Shown here: positions 40,803 to 49,853 of the stretch, one piece after another
How the letters are laid out: each line of letters begins with the position of its first letter
How positions within the stretch are numbered: position 1 is the stretch's first letter
NCBI RefSeq assembly: GCF_030077735.1
Contig: NZ_JASJEU010000022.1
Location: forward strand, 222,200-286,199
Direction of reading: 5' to 3'
Source: Gordonibacter faecis
GTDB lineage: Bacteria; Actinomycetota; Coriobacteriia; Coriobacteriales; Eggerthellaceae
DNA: 64,000 nt
The notes under the pieces: generated by a model
Told to the model about the DNA's origin: nothing
What the model saw: the letters and a program-made list of their open reading frames with translations, nothing else
Databases searched by the model: none
Translations under genes and position numbers: made by a program

Positions 40803-41225
40803 CTATATATATTGTCCCGTGGTGGTCACAACCAGGCGGCCGTTCTTGACGCCTTTTGTGCCCAGGATCAGGTTCGCTATGTCTTGCACGAGGCCGGTTT
40901 CGCCGCGCAGCACGATAACCTCGAGGCAATTGTGCTGGTCGAGGTGCACGTGCAGCGACGACACGATGTATTCAAAATACTCGTGCTGGATGGTGTGCAG
41001 CTTCTCCTGCAGGTCGCTGGCGTGGTGGTCGAACACGATGGTGAGCGTGCCCATCACTTCCGCGCCGGGCGTGGCGCACTCTTCTTCCACCAGCGCGTCG
41101 CGCACGAGGTCGCGCACCACTTCGCTGCGGTTTTTCGCCAAGCCGCGGCGCGCGACCAGCCGGTCGAACCGCACGAGCAGATCCTCGGGCATAGCCACCG
41201 AGAATCGCATGAGGTCGTTGCTCAT
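40803..41225 (-). CDS. nikR: nickel-responsive regulator NikR
   Basis: A 140-aa ribbon-helix-helix regulator. The N-terminal MRFSVAMPEDLLVRFDRLV binds DNA, and the ACT-like C-terminal domain keeps all four nickel ligands: His81, His92, His94 and Cys100 (in HVHLDQHNC). With nickel it represses uptake genes. It is preceded by an 84-aa gene with a 9-base gap and followed by hypE, so nickel supply and hydrogenase maturation are linked here. No transporter is in the neighbourhood. Confidence 0.95.
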   Translation of the reverse strand: MSNDLMRFSVAMPEDLLVRFDRLVARRGLAKNRSEVVRDLVRDALVEEECATPGAEVMGTLTIVFDHHASDLQEKLHTIQHEYFEYIVSSLHVHLDQHNCLEVIVLRGETGLVQDIANLILGTKGVKNGRLVVTTTGQYI

Positions 41226-41234
41226 AGGCGCCGC

Positions 41235-41489
41235 TTACACGAGGTTGACGGTGACGTTGCTTGCCGTCTCGGCGTCGTCTTCGAGGGCGTCCTTCGCCTC
41301 GCCGAGCAGCGCGCGCACGTCGTCGAGCAGGGCCTGGGCCGCATGCAGCTTCTCGGACACGGTGGCGAAACCGGCGTCGCCCGCCGTGTGCCCCAGCGTG
41401 TGCGCCCAGCGGCGCTCCAGCTTCACGTGGTCGTCTATCTGCTCAATCATCTGCTCTAACTGGCCGGTGTTCACTCCGTTGGTGCACAT
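41235..41489 (-). CDS. small helical protein upstream of nikR (84 aa)
   Basis: I do not recognise it. The product is helical and acidic, with a His-containing first half (DDHVKLERRWAHTLGHTAGD) and an ALLDDVRALLGEAKDALEDD helix. His residues could bind metal. GGAGGAA precedes the ATG. It lies 9 bases ahead of nikR in the same direction and is probably co-transcribed with it. Confidence 0.65.
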   Translation of the reverse strand: MCTNGVNTGQLEQMIEQIDDHVKLERRWAHTLGHTAGDAGFATVSEKLHAAQALLDDVRALLGEAKDALEDDAETASNVTVNLV

Positions 41490-41641
41490 GATGTTCCTCC
41501 GCTTCGTTTTCGCGGCGCGCGGCGCTTTGAAGGTTTGCTCTCGCGCGCTCGCCGCCGTCGTTGGTTCTTGCTATTATGCCGTTATACGAGGAACGCCGAG
41601 CGACTGCAAGGGACAGTGTGAAAAAATCCGCAAATGGTAAC

Positions 41642-42100
41642 ATGTACGAGGTGACGCTCGCGGAAACGTGGGAATTGTTCGCGCCCTACCTGAGCGGCGC
41701 GGCCTCCGGATGCGTGTGCGTGGTGAGCGCTCGCCCGCTGGATGATGCGGCGCGGGGAGCTTTGGAAAGCTCTGCGGCGGCGCTGGGGTACGGGCGCCCG
41801 GGTTGCACGTATGCGGTGCTACGCGGTGAGGATGGCGAAGGTGCGGCACTCGATGGCCAAGCGCTGTTCTTGCTGGTGGAAGGCCTGGACCCGCTGGTTG
41901 TTATTGCGACAGATGGCGAAAGTGCGGCGGCGTTGGCTGTTGCGTATCGCCAGGAGGTAGCGCTGGACGCGGCGGCGCACCTCTTCGGGCGGCCCGCGGT
42001 GGCGTTTGCGTCCTTCGCTGCGATGTTGGAGGACGCGAAGAGTAAACAGGCGGCGTGGGCTTTGCTGAAGAAGTTGCCGAAGTTTGGGGCCTCATCGTAA
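41642..42100 (+). CDS. hypothetical protein divergent from nikR (152 aa)
   Basis: Not recognised. The sequence has alternating Ala-rich helices and short strands (GCVCVVSARPLDD, ALFLLVEGLDPLVVIATDG), suggesting a small alpha/beta domain; there is no signal or membrane helix. The start is uncertain: no Shine-Dalgarno precedes the ATG at 41642, and the frame continues up to 41561. It is divergent from the nikR pair, so it may share regulation. A structured hairpin and inverted repeat follow the stop. Confidence 0.6.
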   Translation: MYEVTLAETWELFAPYLSGAASGCVCVVSARPLDDAARGALESSAAALGYGRPGCTYAVLRGEDGEGAALDGQALFLLVEGLDPLVVIATDGESAAALAVAYRQEVALDAAAHLFGRPAVAFASFAAMLEDAKSKQAAWALLKKLPKFGASS

Positions 42101-42114
42101 GTATCAACCTGTCC

Positions 42115-42296
42115 GGCTGGGGGGTTTGGGAGAGTTCTTGGCGCGCCGCTCCGCTGCTCAAATGCTCTTTCGCGCAACGCGCGGAAGAGCATTTTCGTGC
42201 GCTGCGCTCCTTCATGCTTTAGCATGCGCCCTTCGGGCGCGAAGAAGACAGTGTTCAGAAGCGCCAAGAACCCTCCCAACCCCCCCCCCCCCAGCC
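42115..42296. repeat. long inverted repeat with unequal poly-G arms enclosing a terminator-like hairpin
   Basis: The arm 42115-42144 (GGCTGGGGGG...TTCTTGGCGC) is repeated inverted at 42261-42296. The arms differ mainly in the G run, six in the first and thirteen (C at 42280-42292) in the second. Between them AAATGCTCTT...AAGAGCATTTT (42160-42195) forms a hairpin followed by T, probably the terminator of the preceding gene, and CATGCTTTAGCATG follows. No ORF is credible. Confidence 0.6.
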
Positions 42297-42308
42297 TACG
42301 CTGCTTTA

Positions 42309-42734
42309 CTAGAGTGACGCGTTTACGCGCTACTGATTACGCCAGAAGCATCCCGCACCCCACACATAATGACGCGGGCTGAATAACCAGAAAGCATGAC
42401 CAATAGACAGGTTGACCGTAGGGGCGTTTCACGAAGCGCCCTTTCGCGCAAAGCGCGAAAACGCAGGTCAGAGCAACCATTTCACCCATCAATAACAACC
42501 AGGTACGTCAGCCCCCGTAGGGATGCTCTCCAGAGCATCCGTTCGCGCGGAGCGCGAAAACTCAGGTCATGGTTGTATGCTCCGCCTTCGGCGGAGAGGG
42601 CGCTTCGTGAAGCGCCCCTACGTAGATTACCTTTTTAGTTAGATTTATGGTACATGAACAAGCCCTCGTCATAATGGTAGGGAGGGCGGCCATCTTGTGG
42701 CCTATTGGCCAGCGCGAAGCGCGTCACTCTTTTT
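42309..42734. mobile_element. TIR element copy D (about 426 bp) with inserted GTAG palindromes
   Basis: Left end AGAGTGACGCG and right end CGCGTCACTCT carry the same variant (GAGTGA in place of GTGTGA), so the ends have changed together. Inside are three GTAG-type palindromes: 42418-42441, 42517-42540 (GGATGCTCTCCAGAGCATCC) and 42598-42620. The shared TTTTTAGTTAG block is present. It is longer than copies A and C and occupies the gap before the InlB-repeat gene. Confidence 0.65.
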
Positions 42735-42845
42735 CGCGCGACGGAATACTACAACCACCAAACCACGCAGGCGCGCCGGGGATGGGAAGGCGCGCCTGTG
42801 GGTGGTGGCGAGGCGGGTGGTCCTCACCGAGGATGTCGTTGGGTG

Positions 42846-44411
42846 TTAAGCGACACTCACCGCATAACTCAACTGAACAATGCTGCGGTACTGGTCAGGA
42901 AGGTAAGTAAGGCTCATCCCCGAAGGCAACGAGAGGCCAAACTTTAAGGCAAGCTGCCCTTCGGTATTCCCCTCCTTAGCAGGAATAGTGAAGTTGGCAG
43001 AAGTCTTGGTGGTTGCCACTGGCACTTCAACCACAGAACCCTGACCTGTGGGAGGCGTAAGCACCACCTTTGCTCCACTGGTATCTGCATTAGCAAAAAG
43101 AGAGTCAGCTCCTCCAAGCTTGGTGCTTTCAACCTCAGTAATCGTCAAGGGAACCACCGTACCTGAGCGGAAGGTGTTAGTGCCTCCTGTTGTTACATCG
43201 GTCACCTTGCCAGAGGCATCTATCTCCAGCACACCTGCCGTGGGGAACTCACAGGAGATAACCAAGTCCCACTGAGCATAAAGAGTGACCGTAGTTCCAG
43301 GATTAACAGTCAGGTCAACACTTTGCTGATTAGTGTAAGTCGTACCTGTACCGTCAGATTCGGTGTTCCAGCTAGTGAATTTATAACCTGTACGAGTAAA
43401 GCTATTTACAGTAAGCGCTTTAGCTTCACCACGTACCATAGACATTGGTTGCATTGAGCCCGTACCATCGTTGCTGTTAAAGACAATGGTGTAGGCAGGG
43501 TTCCACTTAGCGTAAAGCGTGAAATCAGTGGTCACAGACGTGTTGAAGTTGTAGGGCGTCGTGCAAGAAGTATCCGTGTACCAGCCACCGAAGGCGTAAC
43601 CTGCTCTTGTGGGATCAGAGGGTTTGGTGACGTTGCCATTGGGAACCACTAGCTGCGAACTAACCGCAGAGCCTTCGTTAGAGTCGAAGGTAACCGTGTA
43701 GGCACTGCGACTATAGTGGGCCACGAAGGTGAGATCTTTAGCGGTGTTTGCAGGAATAGTATAGTTTGGCGTGGGGGTGGTGATACTCAGCTCGGCACAC
43801 GTCCAGCCATCGAACTTATAGTTCGCTGGAGGGGCTGCGTTAGCAAGCTCTTTGGGAAGCTGGGTCACGTCATAGGTTTCAGGGTTTGAGCCAGGTTTTG
43901 TGCCACCACCTAGGGAGTATTTAATAGTGAAGGTATTAAGTTTCCAGCGGGCATAATAGGTAGCGGCCTCGACGGTTGACGTCGGCAGGCTAACTGCAGC
44001 ACCGTTGGGAGTGGTGGACCAACCATCGAGTTCATAGCCCACCCTTTCGGGTTTGGTGGGAGGGGGTAATGTTTGTTCGAAGAGTGCAACATCAACCCCG
44101 TAGCTATCAGCCTGTTCCCATTTGCCTTGATTACCCTGGAAGGTCACTCGAACCTTGACAGGTTCGGTGCTGTTGGAGTTAGTTACACGAAGGCCCACTC
44201 TGACAGAATCCGGCTGACCATCAGTGCCTGATGACTGATTCTTGGACGAGTTCCATACGTGCAAACCCATGAGCGTGGTTCCGACGTTGGGCTCCTCCGC
44301 AAGTGCAGGCACAGACACCAGGGCTGTCAGAACCAGCGCACAAGCGAGAGCACACGCAGCAACCCGTCGAGTGAACCGCGCAGTATGTGATATGTTGTTC
44401 CTGCTTGACAT
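42846..44411 (-). CDS. secreted InlB B-repeat protein
   Basis: A 521-aa exported protein. The signal peptide ends at ALA-EEP (about residue 39). At least four InlB/Listeria-Bacteroides repeats follow, each with the YTVTFDSNEGS...GYAFGGWYTD...FTLYAKW pattern (about 105-155, 155-235, 236-310, 311-385), then a beta-rich C-terminal region. There is no LPxTG or membrane anchor at the end, so attachment is unclear. Repeats of this family mediate binding at the cell surface. It lies downstream of and in the same direction as the leucine-rich surface protein. Confidence 0.85.
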   Translation of the reverse strand: MSSRNNISHTARFTRRVAACALACALVLTALVSVPALAEEPNVGTTLMGLHVWNSSKNQSSGTDGQPDSVRVGLRVTNSNSTEPVKVRVTFQGNQGKWEQADSYGVDVALFEQTLPPPTKPERVGYELDGWSTTPNGAAVSLPTSTVEAATYYARWKLNTFTIKYSLGGGTKPGSNPETYDVTQLPKELANAAPPANYKFDGWTCAELSITTPTPNYTIPANTAKDLTFVAHYSRSAYTVTFDSNEGSAVSSQLVVPNGNVTKPSDPTRAGYAFGGWYTDTSCTTPYNFNTSVTTDFTLYAKWNPAYTIVFNSNDGTGSMQPMSMVRGEAKALTVNSFTRTGYKFTSWNTESDGTGTTYTNQQSVDLTVNPGTTVTLYAQWDLVISCEFPTAGVLEIDASGKVTDVTTGGTNTFRSGTVVPLTITEVESTKLGGADSLFANADTSGAKVVLTPPTGQGSVVEVPVATTKTSANFTIPAKEGNTEGQLALKFGLSLPSGMSLTYLPDQYRSIVQLSYAVSVA

Positions 44412-44517
44412 GCTTATTGGTATTCCTTCCGATAATCAACCCACGTGGGGCTTGTCGCAAAAGGTTGTACTGCGTATTTATTAAAACTCGCTGCAAGCCA
44501 CCTCTCACTTGCCCCCC

Positions 44518-44607
44518 GTAGGGCAAGGGTTCTACCCTTGCCGTCAACCACGGGCAACTTGTCAGGTTTGTTGTTGTCGAGCGGCAAGGGCAGAGCCCTT
44601 GCCCTAC
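44518..44607. repeat. inverted pair of GTAG-type palindromes
   Basis: GTAG-GGCAAGGGTTCTACCCTTGCC (44518-44542) and, in opposite orientation, GGCAAGGGCAGAGCCCTTGCC-CTAC (44583-44607), separated by about 40 bases, between the two surface-protein genes. Confidence 0.65.
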
Positions 44608-44693
44608 GGGAAACAAAAAACTTGCAACCTTCAAGCCCTCCCCCGTCGCAACCCCTGCCGGGGACACAGCTCCGGCAGATTCTGGATACGAGA

Positions 44694-47600
44694 TTAGAGG
44701 CAGAAGCAGGGGCAAACACCCCGCGAGCCGCTCGCGTTGCCGTCGCCGCTGGGGTAGCCGATCGCGTCCACCATAAGGAAGTCCTCGGAGAAGTTCGGAT
44801 ACACAGAACGCTCCCACCAAGAGGTACTTTTTATAAGGCTAGCATCATCACCAGTACCAGTGTTATTAGTCACCTTGCCATTCCAGTAAGCGTATTGCGT
44901 ACCCTCTTGAGTTGACCAATGGGTGCTACCCCATTTACTGCCCGAAATTAACTCGGGCCAACTTGCGATGAAGAGTTTGTCATTGGAGGTAGTGATAGTA
45001 GAGATGCTGCCGTTATAGGCAGGCTGGTACTTCTTCTTGACAACCTCGATAGAGTTTTGCAGATCGGCGGGGACTTGGTTCCAAATCGCGTCGTCGTCGG
45101 AGCTACTGTTACTGTTTGCAATAACATTATCCTGATTCGGAAGGGAGGCGGGATTCATTCTTGCGCGAAGTTGGCTTTGGCCCCAGCCACCAGTACTGAT
45201 ATCCGGCGCAATGTTCATCTGGTAGGTTCCGCTCAGCAGGTTCTTGAACTGGAAGGTAAGGCCCGCTTTGCCACCTGATGCCTTGTCATCATGGAGGACG
45301 CCGATGATGCACAGGTCATAGGTTCCGCTCGTCCACGTGGACTTGCATTCGTACTTGGTGTCATCAGTGGCATAAGCCGCGTACATGCTGTAGTAGGGGG
45401 AACTTTGACCCTTCCTAGAGATATCTTGGACATGCGCTTTGACATCGGCAAGAGAATAGACTGTCTTTGTTGAAGCGTCTTCCAAGTAAAAAGCATCGCC
45501 TTTGTCGCCAGTCCCTGTAAACGTAAGTGCCTCAAACGTGCACTTGACAGTTGCCAGTGAGACGGTAACTGGCTCGGTACCAGCACCTGCAGCCGTTTCC
45601 TTTACTTCGGCATTTGCGAGAGTAGTATCGTTTGTCAGATTCAAGCGGAAGGTATAGGGAGTTGAATAGCCAGCTGCAATGCCGAAGGCTGCTTTGTCGG
45701 TGGGTACGGCTGTATTATTTACTTTATCTAAATAACCGAAGTTCACAGCCGCACCTTCGTTGCCTTGTGGGTAGAGGCTAAAGAGATTTTGAGTATTGAG
45801 CTTTCTTGAGCTATCGAGTGTTTGAATGTGGTTGTCCACGCCAACGCTTGATGTACAGCTAACACTGGCAAGCTGCACAGACTGACCCGTAGAGTTGTTT
45901 TTGAAGAAAACAGTACCTGTGGCACACTCTGGCTTTGTTGCTACGTCGTAGCCGTTTCCATCTCCGAGGAATACTTGCGTAGGAGCGGTGACGCTGATTT
46001 GGGTGTTACGCGCTTCGGCGAGATAGGCGGCAGGCAAGGACGAATTGATGCTCGTGAGAGCGATGTCGGATCCGGCGTTGGGATTCGGAGAGACTTCGAC
46101 TGTCCTGCTGGCGCGAGTGAGTTCTACGTCATCCAAAGTGAGCACCGCGGTGACATCAGAGGTACCTGCTTTTTTGGCACTTACTTGGCCTGCATCTACT
46201 GATAAGGGTGCGGCAGCGTAGGAGTAGGAGGCTTCAACAGGCTCGGGAACTTGGAGGTTGCCGCCTTCTAGGAGATTGGCCTCCTGGCCTGCTTCGATGG
46301 TGAGGGGTTCTTCGGCAAGAGACACACCGTAAGGCATGAGGTGGTTGTTGTCGGAGGGAAGGCCGGGGTTCCAGGAGTTTTCGGAGCCAGAGGGGAAGTA
46401 GATCGAAACGTTAGTGCAACCTGCGAGAGCGTCGGTAGCGACTTCGGGAGTGCCGAGGGCTACTACGCGTTCGAGAGTTGAGCAGGAGGCAAAGGCTCGA
46501 GAGCCGATGGAGTTGATGCTGGCGGGGAGCCAGATGTCCTTGAGGGAGGTGGCTTCGAAGACGCGCTCGCCGATGGTGCGCAGGGTGTTGGGGAACTCGA
46601 TGGTTGAAAGGTTGGCGCAGCCAGCGAAGGCTCCATTGTTGATAGTGGTGATGGTCGTCGGAAGCTTTACGCTAGTGAGAGAGCCGCGGTTTGCGAAGGC
46701 GTTCTCGGCTATGGTGCTTACACGGTAGGGAACGCCATTAATCTCGGCAGACGATGGGATTTCGAGGTTGGCCTCGGGGTCGTCTTTGCCTTGCCAGGAG
46801 ACTGCGAGGGTGTAGTCGTCGAGCAGGGTGTAGGTGAGGCCGGAGGCTTCGTTGGTGTTTGGGTTTGTGGTTGCGCCCGGCTTTGCGGGTTCGGCAAAGT
46901 TCTTGAAGCCTGCGTTCTCCCAGGTTGCCTTGCGAATCTCGTAGTCTTGGCCTGCGGGGAGGGCTACCACCGCTGTTGCTTTTGTTTCGTCGGAGAAGGC
47001 AGTGGGGTCGATCTTTTGAATGTTGCCTAGTGCGGTGATGGATGCGAGGTCTTTGCAACCTGAGAGGGCATCCTTGTCGATGGATTCTGTTTCAGCAGGA
47101 ATCACGATGGAGGCTCCGATGCCCGCAGGACAAGCTACCAGGGTCTTCATGTCCTTGGAGTAGAGTGCTCCGTCATAGGAAGTAAACATGGCGCTGTCCC
47201 CGACCAGGATTTGAGAAAGCACACTGCACCGGGAAAATGCAGTGGCAGAGACAAGGGTGGACTGGTCGGGGAGAGAAGCAGCGCCCTCCTTGCCCTCGGG
47301 AATGAGCAGGAGTTTCGAGTAGTCTTTGGTAAAGATCATGTCGTCAAACGACGAAAAGCCCTCGTTTCGGGGGCTTACTTGGACGTGCTTGAGCGACGAG
47401 ACTCCTTTGAGCGCCTCGTCGTCGATTGTTTGAATTGTTTCAGGTAGGGAGAGTGATTCTACAGAATACTCAGTGAATGCCCCCCCCCCCCCCGCGAGGT
47501 TTTTGAGGGTCGTGACAGCATAGGTGTCAGAACCGCTAGCTACCTGGGTGGGGACGGAGATGGTTTTGAGATCGGTGGCATGGATGCCAACAAGAGCGAC

Positions 47601-47925
47601 GGTGGTGCCATCTTCGTTAACTTCGAAAACAAGGCCTTCGGACACAAAGGTTCCGAGAGTTGCTTTGGGAGTTCCTTGTACGAGTGGGAGTGATCCGGTT
47701 GTTTGAGATTCAAGAAGGGCGACCGTAGTCGCAAGAGATTCAGTACTTGTGGTAGTTCCTGGAGTTTCGCCTTGGACGGCTAGAGGCTCAGAAAGCCCCC
47801 CCCCCCCGGAGATTTTCAGATTCTGCAGTGTCTGCGAAGGCAGTAAGTGGGCTTGTGGCAAGTGTGAGTGTAAGAGTTGCTGCACACGCTACTTTGCCAA
47901 GCCTTAATGCTCGACGATTGTTCAT
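44694..47925 (-). CDS. BspA-like leucine-rich-repeat surface protein, signal peptide out of frame (phase OFF)
   Basis: About 1,070 aa when read through. The signal peptide (MNNRRALRLGKVACAATL...PLTAFA) starts at 47925 with AAAGGGA upstream. After about 43 codons it enters a run of twelve G (47807-47796) and soon meets a stop; the remaining 1,050 codons are open in another frame. Eleven or fourteen G would join the two. LRR_5/BspA repeats follow (for example LESLSLPETIQTIDDEALKGVSSLKHV, ITTINNGAFAGCANLSTIEFP), then a long beta-rich stalk ending CPCFCL without a recognisable wall anchor. A second tract of fourteen G (47493-47480) is in frame now and encodes Gly-Gly-Gly-Gly. Interpreted as a phase-variable adhesin; a sequencing error in the tract is the alternative. 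Confidence 0.78.
47480..47493 (-). repeat. G14 homopolymer inside the LRR gene
   Basis: Fourteen consecutive C on the plus strand. In the current length the frame is kept; a change not divisible by three would truncate the protein about 145 residues from the start. Confidence 0.85.
47796..47807 (-). repeat. G12 homopolymer at the signal-peptide junction
   Basis: Twelve consecutive C on the plus strand. The signal peptide frame needs 11 or 14 to enter the mature protein, so this length is the OFF state. Confidence 0.85.
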
Positions 47926-48192
47926 TTCCATTGTCCCTTTACTCAAAAGCTGAGTGCATTTCCCGATGCACGTACCCCGCAAGTGCGGGATATGCTCGGC
48001 ATGGTAGCACGCAAGGCGAGTTTGTGAAGAGAGGGCTCATCTGCCGATTTCGAGTAAAACCACATGCAACCAAGTACTTATAACCGCAGGTAGAACATAT
48101 CCCTCACTATACAGAAACCTATGTAACCTAAGGGTACATGTCTTCACACTTTCTCCATATAATGTGACACCCTTGCGCCAGCTTTTCTGCAA
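47926..48192. other. upstream region of the LRR gene
   Basis: Relatively AT-rich, with a CCCGCAAGTGCGGG hairpin near 47977 that falls in the LRR leader. No convincing -35/-10 pair and no ORF could be identified. Confidence 0.4.
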
Positions 48193-48421
48193 TATGTGAC
48201 GCGCTTACGCGCTACCTAGTAAGCCAAAGCATCCCCGCCTACCCTCGCCTTATGACGCGGACCAACTGAATGAAAGGCATTGCGTTCAGCCAACGATACT
48301 GGTGTTGACGCGTGCCTTAGTGACGCTGGTCGATAATTTTTGATCGCAGTGTGACGCTACAATTGTGGCGCTTTTTGTGTCGCTTTTGGTGTTATACTCG
48401 CTTTATTGAAAGGAGTTCAAT

Positions 48422-48691
48422 ATGACCACTATGACAGCAAGCGTGCGGGATGCGCGTAACCATTTCTCGAAAATAGCAAACGAAGTTAACCTTACGGGAC
48501 AGCCTGTTACCGTTTTTCGCAATTCCAAGCCATGGGTTGTGATCAGCCCTGCAGCACATGATGTGCCAAATGCTGCCACATTGCGCGCGATGGCAGAAGC
48601 CGAGGAAATGGCTTCTGATCCTAACCATCACCCCTACGACACGTTTGAGGACATGATGAACGCCCTGAACAAGGCATGCGAAGATGCTTAA
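48422..48691 (+). CDS. Phd/YefM-family antitoxin
   Basis: An 89-aa protein starting MTTMTASVRDARNHFSKIANEVNLTGQPVTVFRNSKPWVVISP, the conserved DNA-binding N-terminus of Phd/YefM antitoxins; the C-terminal half (TFEDMMNALNKACEDA) would wrap the toxin. It normally represses its own operon. AAAGGAG lies 6 bases upstream and TATACT (48394) is a likely -10 box. Its end overlaps the toxin gene by 8 bases. Pairing of a Phd-type antitoxin with a YafQ-type toxin is less usual than DinJ-YafQ. Confidence 0.88.
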   Translation: MTTMTASVRDARNHFSKIANEVNLTGQPVTVFRNSKPWVVISPAAHDVPNAATLRAMAEAEEMASDPNHHPYDTFEDMMNALNKACEDA

Positions 48692-48968
48692 GCCAGATTT
48701 CACACCTTCGTTTGTACGAGACAAAAAACGTTGCATCAAAAAGCACTGGGACACTGCAAAACTCGATGAAGCGATGTTTGCCGTTGTTCGATCCGATGAA
48801 TGCCCCATACCTGACTCGTATAACAATCACGCGCTAAAAGGCGGTTGGCAAGGTTACCTAGAGTTGCACGTAGATGGGCGTAAGAGCGATTGGTTGCTCG
48901 TGTATAAACTCACCGAGACAACAGCAACTTTCGTACGAACAGGGTCTCATGACGACTTGTTCAAGTAG
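48684..48968 (+). CDS. YafQ-type RelE-superfamily mRNA interferase toxin
   Basis: A 94-aa ribosome-dependent endoribonuclease. The YafQ catalytic set is complete: His49, His62, Asp69, His89 and Phe93, in NNHALKG, ELHVDG, SDWLLVYK and RTGSHDDLF. It cuts mRNA at codons in the ribosomal A site when freed of antitoxin. The gene overlaps the antitoxin gene by 8 bases, and both are enclosed by the inverted ends of the TIR element. Confidence 0.9.
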   Translation: MLKPDFTPSFVRDKKRCIKKHWDTAKLDEAMFAVVRSDECPIPDSYNNHALKGGWQGYLELHVDGRKSDWLLVYKLTETTATFVRTGSHDDLFK

Positions 48969-49115
48969 TGCCTCTCGGTGTTCTTGCCCTCGTCATAATG
49001 ATAGGAAAGCATATTATCTTTTGGCGTAATAGATAGCGCGTAAGCGCGTCAGTTTTTTTCAGGCGGGATGCGGCGGCGCACCGCACTCTTGGCGGGGCGC
49101 TGCCGCTTGAGGTTC

Positions 49116-49796
49116 TTACAGGCCCATCTCGGATTTTAGTTTGGCTAGTTCTTCGTCTACGGCGGCGGTGGTGCCAGTAGAGGCGTATTTGGCTTCTAGG
49201 GCGGCAGCGGTGTCCACGGGCTTGGCGTCGAGTTCGGCGGCAGCGTTGGCGCGGTCGAGCATGCCGTCGGCCTTGGCCTCCATGCGGTCAAACGCGCTCA
49301 TGGCACCGGCGGCTTTGTCGGCGGCGGACGCGAACTCGTTCACCTTGGCCTGCGTTTTCGCCACGGCAACCTTGGCCTTCACGGCCTCGCGGCGACCATT
49401 CAGTTCCTCAATATCGCTCACCAGTTTGTCGTACATCTGGCGCATCTTGGCCGCGTTCTCGCTCGCGGCGGCGTACGACTCTTGCAGGCTGACTGCCTTG
49501 GCTTCCAACTGCTGCTTCTTGGCCAAGAACGTGCGCGCGTCGTCTTCGTTGCCGGCGGCCAGCGCGGTGCGGGCCAGGCCTTCATACTTGGCAATTTCGG
49601 CGGCATTGTCATCCACCAGGCGCTTCGTACGCGTTTCCTCGGCCATGACGCCGGCCGTCTCTTCCTTGACCTCGGCCAAATCCTCGGTGAGGTCGCGCAG
49701 ATACTGGTCGATCATCTTCGCGGGGTCTTCGCACTTATCCAGCAGTTCGTTGATGTTTGCCTTGATGATGTCGGTGAATCGGTCGAGCATTCCCAT
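49116..49796 (-). CDS. PspA/IM30 (Vipp1)-family membrane stress protein
   Basis: A 226-aa coiled-coil protein starting MGMLDRFTDIIKANINELLDKCEDPAKMIDQYLRDLTEDLAEVK, typical of PspA/IM30, ESCRT-III-like proteins that coat and protect stressed membranes. AAAGGAG lies before the ATG. It is followed upstream by a TPM-domain membrane protein (57-base gap) in the same direction, so both may form an envelope-stress operon. No PspF or PspC is seen. Confidence 0.92.
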   Translation of the reverse strand: MGMLDRFTDIIKANINELLDKCEDPAKMIDQYLRDLTEDLAEVKEETAGVMAEETRTKRLVDDNAAEIAKYEGLARTALAAGNEDDARTFLAKKQQLEAKAVSLQESYAAASENAAKMRQMYDKLVSDIEELNGRREAVKAKVAVAKTQAKVNEFASAADKAAGAMSAFDRMEAKADGMLDRANAAAELDAKPVDTAAALEAKYASTGTTAAVDEELAKLKSEMGL

Positions 49797-49853
49797 GGTG
49801 GCTCCTTTGTAGCAGTGGTTATTGGTGCCCCGCAGGCGCGGGGGTAGTCCCGA

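Larger units (their letters stand above)
48193..49059. mobile_element. TIR element copy E carrying a toxin-antitoxin pair (about 867 bp)
   Basis: The left end (TGTGACGCGCTTACGCGCTACCTAGTAAGCCAAA from 48195) and the right end (ending 49059) are near-perfect inverted copies over about 33 bases, and the similarity extends to a TTATGACGCGG / CCTCGTCATAA block about 60-80 bases in. The usual non-coding core of copies A and C is missing; the Phd-like and YafQ-like genes occupy that space. No transposase is present. Confidence 0.65.

Noticed and set aside
41686..42279. Minus-strand open frame of 197 codons crossing the poly-C arm region
   Set aside because: It is antisense to the 152-aa gene, and has no ribosome-binding site or recognisable domain.
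47788..47982. A separate 64-aa secreted peptide gene at the start of the LRR gene
   Set aside because: It is only a signal peptide that runs into the G12 tract and stops; it is better read as the displaced start of the large protein.
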